A stretch of 64,000 nucleotides of DNA from contig CACKZW010000001.1 in NCBI GenBank assembly GCA_902604835.1, positions 126,196-190,195 of the forward strand. Reading direction: 5' to 3'. The notes below the pieces were generated by a model that saw nothing but the letters and a program-made list of their open reading frames with translations, was not told the DNA's origin and made no database searches. The stretch comes from an uncultured Candidatus Actinomarina sp. (GTDB lineage: Bacteria; Actinomycetota; Acidimicrobiia; Actinomarinales; Actinomarinaceae). This document shows, piece by piece, positions 56,422-64,000 of this stretch (positions are counted from its first letter, which is position 1; every line of letters begins with the position of its first letter). A program made the position numbers and the translations under genes.

Positions 56422-57246
56422 ATGTTATCTGAACTCTTAATAGACCCTTTTCAATATGATTTTATGATAAGAGCACTTATCGCTGCTGTTTTTTGTGGGG
56501 TTACACTCTCGACACTAGGAACTTTTACAATAAACAGAAATATGGGATTTATGGCTGATGCTATGGCTCATGCGACTCTTCCTATAATTGCAGTAGGCGT
56601 TTTCTTTGGGTTTAGTATTTCAGAACTAGGAGCACCTGCAGCTATAGTTGTGGCATTATTTCTCGGCTTTATAGTTAAAAATACAAAAATTGGAGAAGAC
56701 ACCTCAATAGGTATAATTTTTTCAACCTTTTTTGCTTTAGGTTTCATATTGATCAAGCTCCTTAACGTAACAATTAATTTGGAAGACTTACTGTTTGGTC
56801 AAATCTTAGCTGTTAATAGAACTGATATTTACATCATCACTGCTTTATTTCTAATAGTGATCGGGATCATAATAATTTTCTTTAAACAACTTTTGTTTTA
56901 CTCATTTGACCCAATAGGGGCAGAGGTAAAAGGTTTAAATACTAACTTCCTCAATTATTTATTTTTAATAACCTTATCTTTGGCCGTTGTAAGCGCTCTT
57001 CAAACAGTAGGAATTATATTAGTCCTGAGTATGTTGATTATTCCTGCTGCATCAGCAAAGCTAATTACAGATACTTTCATAGATTCAATTAAAGTCAGCA
57101 TAGCTTTTGGCATTATCTCATCAGTTACTGGTTTAATCGTTTCATATCATCTTGATTTACCAACAGGCCCCTCTATGTCATTAGTGGCTTCAACAGTTTT
57201 TCTATTGTCATATATTTCAAGTAAATCAAGAATTAAAAATAGATAA
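56422..57246 (+). CDS. znuB: Zinc/manganese ABC transporter permease
   Basis: ABC-3 family: GFMADAMAHATLPIIAVG; TVGIILVLSMLIIPAASAKL. Confidence 0.9.
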   Translation: MLSELLIDPFQYDFMIRALIAAVFCGVTLSTLGTFTINRNMGFMADAMAHATLPIIAVGVFFGFSISELGAPAAIVVALFLGFIVKNTKIGEDTSIGIIFSTFFALGFILIKLLNVTINLEDLLFGQILAVNRTDIYIITALFLIVIGIIIIFFKQLLFYSFDPIGAEVKGLNTNFLNYLFLITLSLAVVSALQTVGIILVLSMLIIPAASAKLITDTFIDSIKVSIAFGIISSVTGLIVSYHLDLPTGPSMSLVASTVFLLSYISSKSRIKNR

Positions 57247-57252
57247 ATTATT

Positions 57253-57735
57253 TTGGAAGAACAGGCATTTTCAATATGGGTAAAGTCTTCTTCTGATGAT
57301 GTAGCAAATATTAAAAATCAAATTGATTCTTTTGCCAATGAAGAGAACAAAGCTTCATTTGATCCCCACGTCACTCTGGTTACAAAAATTAATTCACAAC
57401 AAAAAGCAAATGATATTTTAGATCAGATTAAAAAAGAAAAAATTACAATTACCTTTGACAGAATCAATGAAGGCAGAAGTTATTTTCAAAGACTTTATCT
57501 AGAAGCTTCTGATAACAATCAATTTTACAACTCAGTTATAAGCCTTGAAGGTTGGCCAAGTTTATGGGTCCCTCACCTTTCTCTTTATTACGGGAATGAG
57601 TTACCAAAATCTTATAGTTCTATAAATTTTGATAAGCTCATCCCCATAACTATTACATTTGATACTTTAGAGCTTTATAAAACTGGCCCCATAGTATCTG
57701 AGTGGAAGGAGATAACCACTCTGTCTTTAGGCTGA
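57253..57735 (+). CDS. 2H phosphoesterase (cyclic phosphodiesterase/2'-5' RNA ligase-like)
   Basis: Two HxS/T motifs: DPHVTLVTKI and VPHLSLYYG. Confidence 0.75.
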   Translation: MEEQAFSIWVKSSSDDVANIKNQIDSFANEENKASFDPHVTLVTKINSQQKANDILDQIKKEKITITFDRINEGRSYFQRLYLEASDNNQFYNSVISLEGWPSLWVPHLSLYYGNELPKSYSSINFDKLIPITITFDTLELYKTGPIVSEWKEITTLSLG

Positions 57736-57764
57736 CTACTAATAATGAATTATTTTTAAAATAT

Positions 57765-60005
57765 CTATACATTTGAAAATCCCTCGTTGGAAAAATCTAT
57801 CTCTAAACTTTTTGAATTTGATATAACCGTAAAGTTGTTTTCTCCAACACCAAGAATTGCTGGGATGTTATGTTCGGCACATCTAATGGCCATATGAGAG
57901 TTAGGACCTCCATATTTTGTAACTAAAGATTTAATTTTGTAGTTGAAGATCCAATCCCACCCTGGGTCTGCAGCTGGAATAACGACTATTTTATTCTCGA
58001 GATTATTTGGGCGATTAGCTTCATTATCTATTAATAAAACATCCCCAATTACCGTTCCTTGACCTATATAATTTCCATTTTTACTCATTTCTTCATAAAA
58101 ATAAAAGTCTTCGTTAGAAGTAATTAAATCCGGCATTAATACATTCATTAATCTCATATCACTGGTATTTTCTTCATTAAATTCAATATCTAGTAAATCA
58201 AACAATTCTCTATCGCTGGTATTTTTTTCACCCACCTCATTTAAAATTCCATCTATACCTTTGGTGTAATAAAATTTAGAGTTTTCTCTTGTTGATATTC
58301 CCTCTTGAAACATATCTATCCAAGCAGATGCTTCTAAGGGAATTTCGTTTATCATGAAATATTTTTCAATATTCGTATATATATCCTTTGGTAAAATATT
58401 GTCTTCCAAAGGTTGCTGACTATTGTTAATCAGTGATTCAGTGAAATTTAAATTGTTTTTTAAGTTTGAAGATAAAAGATTATAATTTCCAGCTCTTATA
58501 TGACCATAAACATCTAAAAAGTCTTCCAATGTTTTTTTTCCAATTTTGACTTCATAGGCATCAGCTTTCATTTTTGTACTAATGGAATTAACTGATAAAA
58601 GTAACAATTTTTTTTGATCTTCTGTAATAACTTCTTTTTTAAGAAGGCTATTAAGTTGAGCAAAGTATACAAATCCTAATCTCGAATGATGAGTAAAAGG
58701 AAGGGCCATAGTATCTCTTATCAATTTGATATTTTCTTTTTTTGAGTACTCAAAACTCTTGTCCAATTTTAAGAAAGTACTTAAAATAATTTTTTTATTT
58801 TTTTCTAAAGTAGATTTATTCTGTGTATCGATTTGAATTAAGTCATTATGCCATTTAATAATCTCACTCGGACTAATTATATTTTTGTACTCTTTAGAAA
58901 ATTCTTCAACTGTATCAAAAACATAAGACGACCTAGAAATATCAAACTCTATCGAGTCATGCAGGTGAGGGTTATCTTTTAATTTATTTATCTGATAATT
59001 AATTATCTCTTCACAGCTTTCTTTTTGTAAGTTTCTTGTAAGGAAACTATTAAGACTGTGATTTACATTTATATATGCCACGTTATTAAAAAGTTCCATC
59101 AATTTTCCACCAGAATATTTTCGATAACCAAACTCTCCACGTTGTATATTCCATGTTGTATCGGTGAACATGAACTTATATAAACCAAAAGCAATATTGT
59201 CAGGTTTTTTACCTATCATTTCAGCTGGATTCATATCTGACATGTTGCTGTAAATTTGATTTGTTCCAAAGCGATCTGCTGTAGTTTTATTTAGTTTTTT
59301 GTAATTTTTCAAATTTCTATCGATAGCATTTTTTTCATCGAATATAGACTTTTTGTTAAGCTTTTTACCCATCAGAGGCCTCACTTGTAGCAATTGAGGA
59401 GAATTATTTTTATCAAGAACCATCTCAATATCTAGTTGTTTATTTTTAAATAAGTCTTCAAGCTGTGTAATTATTTTTAGGTAAACGTTATATTTTTCAT
59501 ATTTTTTCGGCAGAATATCAAAAGATCTATGCATAAAGAAATTGTTTATTTCGCTATATTTACCTGAGGTAATAGCATCAGTTTCCGAGCCATAGTATGT
59601 AGAAAAAGTTCTATATGCTGAATCAGAACCCACCTTATAAGAAGTTAAGACGGAGACACTTTTAGCATTTTCAATATAATTTTGAAATATTACAGATTGA
59701 TTATCTTGTTCTTCGTAACTATTGATAACCATCTCCCATGATTTTTTTATAGTTTCTAAATCGTTACTCTCTATTGGTCCAATTGAGAGATATTTTCCTG
59801 CACTTGAAGAATATTCTTTATCTTCTGATGAGCTATTGCTTCTAATCATTATTTTTTGAGAAAAGGAACCTACAATATTTTCAATATTGTTTAAATCATT
59901 AAGATAGATCTCTTTAAAATACGGGATTTCAATGTCTGTATTTTTTTCTACATATTCTAAGTTTTTAGCTTTATTACCGTAACTTAATCTATTATTCATT
60001 ATCAC
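57765..60005 (-). CDS. PEP-synthase/Rph-like phosphotransferase: N-terminal PPDK-type ATP-grasp, central domain, C-terminal phosphohistidine domain; likely start ATG at 59999
   Basis: KAKNLEYV; IRSNSSSED...SSAGKYLS; LDIEMVLDKNNSPQLLQVRPL; NMSDMNPAEMIG; TKYGGPNSHMAIRCAEHNIPAILGVG. Confidence 0.8.
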   Translation of the reverse strand: MIMNNRLSYGNKAKNLEYVEKNTDIEIPYFKEIYLNDLNNIENIVGSFSQKIMIRSNSSSEDKEYSSSAGKYLSIGPIESNDLETIKKSWEMVINSYEEQDNQSVIFQNYIENAKSVSVLTSYKVGSDSAYRTFSTYYGSETDAITSGKYSEINNFFMHRSFDILPKKYEKYNVYLKIITQLEDLFKNKQLDIEMVLDKNNSPQLLQVRPLMGKKLNKKSIFDEKNAIDRNLKNYKKLNKTTADRFGTNQIYSNMSDMNPAEMIGKKPDNIAFGLYKFMFTDTTWNIQRGEFGYRKYSGGKLMELFNNVAYINVNHSLNSFLTRNLQKESCEEIINYQINKLKDNPHLHDSIEFDISRSSYVFDTVEEFSKEYKNIISPSEIIKWHNDLIQIDTQNKSTLEKNKKIILSTFLKLDKSFEYSKKENIKLIRDTMALPFTHHSRLGFVYFAQLNSLLKKEVITEDQKKLLLLSVNSISTKMKADAYEVKIGKKTLEDFLDVYGHIRAGNYNLLSSNLKNNLNFTESLINNSQQPLEDNILPKDIYTNIEKYFMINEIPLEASAWIDMFQEGISTRENSKFYYTKGIDGILNEVGEKNTSDRELFDLLDIEFNEENTSDMRLMNVLMPDLITSNEDFYFYEEMSKNGNYIGQGTVIGDVLLIDNEANRPNNLENKIVVIPAADPGWDWIFNYKIKSLVTKYGGPNSHMAIRCAEHNIPAILGVGENNFTVISNSKSLEIDFSNEGFSNV

Positions 60006-60050
60006 TCTTCTTTTTGGGTTTAGCCCGGAGATTTAATTTCAGTGACAGTA

Positions 60051-60077
60051 ATAAAAAAACCGGGCTCTGCCCGGTTT
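60051..60077 (-). terminator. Attenuator terminator (regions 3:4)
   Basis: Minus strand ACCGGGC-AGA-GCCCGGT followed by TTTTTTTAT. Confidence 0.9.
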
Positions 60078-60102
60078 AAGAACTAACTAGTGGGGCAGCT
60101 AC

Positions 60103-60144
60103 CTATGTAGTTGTCCACCAATTCCAGCTAGTTACATTTTTCAT
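60103..60144 (-). CDS. Trp leader peptide MKNVTSWNWWTTT
   Basis: ATG AAA AAT GTA ACT AGC TGG AAT TGG TGG ACA ACT ACA TAG. Confidence 0.78.
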   Translation of the reverse strand: MKNVTSWNWWTTT

Positions 60145-60222
60145 ATTTATTAATTTACCAAATAACTTCTAAGTTGCAAAATTCATTTAAGTAAATTCTT
60201 TATTTCTTCTATTCTTTATTAA

Positions 60223-60951
60223 ATGGAAAAGATAATAGTCGCTAAAGATTTAACAAAGATTTATGGAGAAGAAGGAACTTCTGTTACAGCTTTAAATAAT
60301 ATAAATGTTGATTTTTATGAGAATAAATTTACAGCAATCATGGGTCAATCTGGGTCAGGAAAATCTACTTTGCTTCATTGTCTTGCTGGTCTGGACAAAG
60401 TAACTTCTGGATCAATATTTATTAAAGGTACTGATCTAGGCAATCTTAATGACAAGGAGTTAACAAAAATGAGGAGAGATTCATTTGGTTTTGTTTTCCA
60501 GGCATTCAATTTAATTCCAACATTGACTGCAGAAGAAAATATCACACTCCCATCTTCAATTGCTGGCAAGAAACCAGATGAGGATTGGATTAATCAAATT
60601 GTCAATGCTGTTGATATTGGAGATAGATTAAATCATCGACCTAATGAACTTTCAGGTGGACAACAACAAAGAGTTGCCGCAGCTCGAGCAATGGCAACTA
60701 AGCCTGAAGTAATTTTTGCAGATGAACCATCTGGAAACTTAGATTCAAAGTCAAGTAAAGAACTACTAACTTTTATGAAGTCAGTAGTTAGTGATTTGAA
60801 TCAGACGATTGTAATGGTTACTCATGATCCATACGTAGCTTCTTTTGCTGAAAGAGTAATAATGCTCAAAGATGGAGAAGTAGCTAGCGACATGGAGGAA
60901 CCTTCTCAAGAAGAGATTATTTCAAGAGTTACTTCTTTAAGCGATATTTAA
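60223..60951 (+). CDS. LolD/MacB-type ABC transporter ATP-binding protein
   Basis: [40 protein letters not shown]. Confidence 0.92.
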   Translation: MEKIIVAKDLTKIYGEEGTSVTALNNINVDFYENKFTAIMGQSGSGKSTLLHCLAGLDKVTSGSIFIKGTDLGNLNDKELTKMRRDSFGFVFQAFNLIPTLTAEENITLPSSIAGKKPDEDWINQIVNAVDIGDRLNHRPNELSGGQQQRVAAARAMATKPEVIFADEPSGNLDSKSSKELLTFMKSVVSDLNQTIVMVTHDPYVASFAERVIMLKDGEVASDMEEPSQEEIISRVTSLSDI

Positions 60952-63602
60952 TGTTTGGATTTACTAAAAGACCACTTTTACTAATAGCTTGGAAGAATCT
61001 CAAGACCTATCCAGTAAGAATTTTCCTAACAACTTCTTCAATTATCCTTGGAGTTTCCGTAATCATCGCAGCAAATATTTTTTCTGAAAGTAACAAAAAC
61101 GCCTTTGATAATTTATTTTCTGGAGTATTTGAAGGAATTGATCTAGTCGTACAACCCGTACAAGAAGATTTCGCAGAAGGGTTTGGGGATGATGGTGGCC
61201 AAGGTCCTATCTCTTTTGAATTTAGAAAGATTTCAGACAAAAAAATAAATGAAATAAAGAGTATTGACGGCGTAAAAGATGCTTGGGGTGATGTTTTGGG
61301 ATTTGCTCAATTTATAAAATTTGGGCCCAGAAAAGATTGCCATGCTTTCAACCCAGAGTGTGAAAGAGAAACTATATTAATACAAAATGGTTTTGCGCCT
61401 ACTTTTGGAGCAGCATGGGATACATCCCCTTATGCCTCTCAGTGGGAGATTATTGATGGTCAGCCACCTACAAATAATAAAGAAGTAGTCATGGACTCAA
61501 CCACTGCGGAAGGAAATGGCTTTAGTGTTGGGGATAGAGTTACGGTTCTTGCAGGAGCTATTCCAGCAACATTTACAATTGTTGGTATTGCAGAATTTGC
61601 TAATACAGGATCCCCAGGAGGTGCTTCATTTGCTCTTTTTGACTTTAGAACAGCTCAAATTCTTCTGGACTCAATTGGAGAAGTTGATTTTATAAATGTT
61701 GTTGTTGACGAAAATGCTGATATAAATTTAGTTCGTAATGCGATAGCTAATATTGACGACCAAGGCTTAGAGGTCATAAATGCTCAAGAAGCAGCAGCTG
61801 AACAAGCAGACTCAATTAAACAAGGCTTAGATTTTTTTAATACGATATTGAATGTTTTCGCAGGTATAGCAATATTTGTTGGAGCTTTTATCATACAAAA
61901 TACTTTCAGAATTCTTCTGCTTCAAAGAACTAAAGAACTTTCTTTATTGAGAGCACTTGGTACCTCGAAACGACAAATCTATAGACTTGTTGTTTCTGAA
62001 TCATTATATATGGCAGTGATTGGTTCAGGCTTGGGTGTGGCTTTAGGAATTGGTTTATCCGTACTTGTCAAAGAGGGACTAAAGTATTTTGATTTTGGAT
62101 TACCAGAAGGCCCTTTAGTACTAACCCCTAGTGCTGCAATCACTGGAATTGTCATCGGTGTTGTTGTTACAATATTTTCTTCATTATTGCCAGCAAGAAA
62201 AGCATCTCAAGTTAGTCCTCTTGAAGCAATAAGAGATAGTCAATCTACACCTAGAAGAAAATCATTATTGATAAGATTACTTGTAGGATCCTTAGTTTCA
62301 TTAACTGGTCTAGGGGTTCTGTTTGGAGTCCTATATTCTTTCTTGAGACTTCCAACTTTATCTGTCCTACAACAAGTTGGTTTAGGTGCCAGTGTAATTT
62401 TTATTGGAATATCTGTAATCACCCCATCTATTACAAAACCTTTTGTGTCTATCTTTGATTCGATATATAGATCCATATTTGGAATTCTTGGAAAGCTGGC
62501 AACGGAAAATTCAAAAAGAACGCCACGACGAACAGCTTCAACAGCTTCAGCCTTAATGATTGGATTAACTTTAATTTCTCTTGCAAACGTTCTCACCACT
62601 TCATTCAAGGCACAGGCAGAGAAAGTTGTTAAAGAAGTTGTACTTGCTGATTATCAAGTAAGCGCAGCTCAAATTTTTGCATCACCTGGTATTCCAACTG
62701 GTCTATCAGAAGAACTTATTGCTCTTGATGAGGTTACGGAACTTTCTCGCACTAGAGCAACAGTAGTCGGTTACAACAATAGGCCATTAATTTTAGGCGC
62801 TGTTGACAAAGAGGTTTTTGATTTAATAAAGACTGTAGATATTGCTGGATCAAGAGAAGATTTTTATCAACAAGATGCAATTGGAGTATTAAATTTTAAA
62901 GCAGAAAACGATAATATTTCATTAAATGACAAAGTGACTTTGACAATTCCAGAAGTTGGAAAAAAAGAATTCGTTGTTAAGTATATTTTTGATTGGACAA
63001 CTCAACCCCCAGCTGAATTCTTTCTTCTTTTAGAAAATCATGAATTTTTCTCAAACGAATCACTGGATACAGAGCTTTACTTTAACGTCATAAACAAAGA
63101 TGAAGCAACTAAAAATAAACTTGACGATATTGTTGATCATTACCCAGGAGTAACATTACGTGATCAAGATGCTTTAATTGAAGAAGCAAATAGTCAGATT
63201 CAGTTGTTGTTGAATGTTATCTATGGATTCTTATCTATTTCTATTTTTGTAGCATTATTTGGAATTACGAACACTCTATCACTATCAGTTTATGAAAGAA
63301 CCAGGGAGATTGGTTTAATGAGAGCAATAGGAACGTTAAGAAAACAGATCAGAAATATGGTATTTATAGAATCTTCAATTATTTCAGTATTTGGTGCGAT
63401 ACTCGGAACGGGGCTTGGTATATTTTTTGCATGGAGTCTAATTCAAGCACTTGAGGACCAAGGCTTTACAGAATTTGTTGTTTCTATCCAGCAAACAATC
63501 TTATGGATCGGAATTGCAATACTTTCGGGGATAATTGCAGCAATTATCCCAGCAATAAGAGCTTCAAGACAAAATATATTAGAGGCTATTTCCTACGAAT
63601 AG
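60951..63602 (+). CDS. Large FtsX-domain ABC transporter permease (two FtsX modules)
   Basis: KNLKTYPVRIFLTTSSIILGVSVIIAANI; LLLQRTKELSLLRALGTSKRQIYRLVVSES; SVYERTREIGLMRAIGTLRKQIRNMVFIESS. Confidence 0.9.
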   Translation: MFGFTKRPLLLIAWKNLKTYPVRIFLTTSSIILGVSVIIAANIFSESNKNAFDNLFSGVFEGIDLVVQPVQEDFAEGFGDDGGQGPISFEFRKISDKKINEIKSIDGVKDAWGDVLGFAQFIKFGPRKDCHAFNPECERETILIQNGFAPTFGAAWDTSPYASQWEIIDGQPPTNNKEVVMDSTTAEGNGFSVGDRVTVLAGAIPATFTIVGIAEFANTGSPGGASFALFDFRTAQILLDSIGEVDFINVVVDENADINLVRNAIANIDDQGLEVINAQEAAAEQADSIKQGLDFFNTILNVFAGIAIFVGAFIIQNTFRILLLQRTKELSLLRALGTSKRQIYRLVVSESLYMAVIGSGLGVALGIGLSVLVKEGLKYFDFGLPEGPLVLTPSAAITGIVIGVVVTIFSSLLPARKASQVSPLEAIRDSQSTPRRKSLLIRLLVGSLVSLTGLGVLFGVLYSFLRLPTLSVLQQVGLGASVIFIGISVITPSITKPFVSIFDSIYRSIFGILGKLATENSKRTPRRTASTASALMIGLTLISLANVLTTSFKAQAEKVVKEVVLADYQVSAAQIFASPGIPTGLSEELIALDEVTELSRTRATVVGYNNRPLILGAVDKEVFDLIKTVDIAGSREDFYQQDAIGVLNFKAENDNISLNDKVTLTIPEVGKKEFVVKYIFDWTTQPPAEFFLLLENHEFFSNESLDTELYFNVINKDEATKNKLDDIVDHYPGVTLRDQDALIEEANSQIQLLLNVIYGFLSISIFVALFGITNTLSLSVYERTREIGLMRAIGTLRKQIRNMVFIESSIISVFGAILGTGLGIFFAWSLIQALEDQGFTEFVVSIQQTILWIGIAILSGIIAAIIPAIRASRQNILEAISYE

Positions 63603-64000
63603 TTAAGGCGCAGGAGGTGGCTCTGGCGCAGGAGCTGGATCTGGCGCAGGAGCTGGATCTGGTGCAGGAGCTGGATCTGGTGCAGGAGGTGGTCCTTGAT
63701 CACCAGCAGGAGGAGGATCACCCTCTACGGGAGCAGGACCTTGATCACCACCAGCAGGTGGAGCTTCTTCACCACCACCAGGAGGAGGATTATAACCCTC
63801 TCCCTCAGGAGCAGGACCTTGATCACCAGCAGGAGGAGGAGCACCCTCTACCGGAGCAGGACCTTGATCACCAGCAGGAGGAGCTTCTTCACCACCACCA
63901 GGAGGAGGATTATAACCCTCTCCCTCAGGAGGTGGCCCTTGATCTTCTTGTCCAGGTTGACATCCGGGCGCAGCTGGGTTATTCGCACAATCTTCTTCAC
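63603..64000 (-). CDS. C-terminal part of a Pro/Gly-rich repeat protein; runs off the right edge
   Basis: Open frame ...EEDCANNPAAPGCQPGQEDQGPPPEGEGYNPPPGGGEEAPPAGDQGPAPVEGAPPPAGDQGPAPEGEGYNPPPGGGEEAPPAGGDQGPAPVEGDPPPAGDQGPPPAPDPAPAPDPAPAPDPAPAPEPPPAP*. Confidence 0.75.
   Translation of the reverse strand, partial: EEDCANNPAAPGCQPGQEDQGPPPEGEGYNPPPGGGEEAPPAGDQGPAPVEGAPPPAGDQGPAPEGEGYNPPPGGGEEAPPAGGDQGPAPVEGDPPPAGDQGPPPAPDPAPAPDPAPAPDPAPAPEPPPAP

Larger units (their letters stand above)
60051..60144 (-). promoter_or_regulatory. Tryptophan-type ribosome-mediated transcription attenuator
   Basis: Leader ORF with 3 Trp codons; 1:2 CAACTAC/GTAGCTG; 2:3 CTGCCC (60098-60093)/GGGCAG (60072-60067); 3:4 terminator. 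Confidence 0.8.

Noticed and set aside
63606-63950. Repeat-rich, GC-rich block resembling a CRISPR array
   Set aside because: One continuous reading frame of Pro/Gly-rich protein repeats on the minus strand.

Overview
The window looks like the chromosome-origin region of a low-GC marine actinobacterium. Ca. Actinomarinales-like is my inference, from roughly one-third GC, a DUF3566 gene next to gyrA, and the order trxB / CwlM-like / parB-parA / rsmG / jag / yidC / yidD / rnpA / rpmH // dnaA / dnaN / DciA-like / gyrB / gyrA. I see no rRNA, mobile element, prophage or CRISPR array. Most of the window is dense housekeeping coding sequence. The most interesting signals are: (1) a textbook-looking tryptophan attenuator (leader peptide MKNVTSWNWWTTT, 2:3 antiterminator, 3:4 terminator) directly upstream of an orphan Rph/PEP-synthase-like phosphotransferase rather than a trp gene; (2) a MacB-like ABC exporter with a peptidoglycan-binding-type adaptor, surrounded by four paralogous Cys-patterned lipoproteins ('C-[ML]-R-x-x-G...DP'); (3) a translationally coupled pair of unannotated 31-35 aa paralogous membrane microproteins; (4) a CwlM-like amidase in which all three Zn ligands appear replaced; (5) ARG boxes lying on the promoter of an apparently leaderless argR; (6) SAM-I/IV-, TPP- and cobalamin-type riboswitches, each attached to an informative gene; (7) two candidate structured ncRNAs; (8) a divergent DnaA with no consensus DnaA box nearby. 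All assignments come from reading the sequence and motifs by eye; no searches were run.
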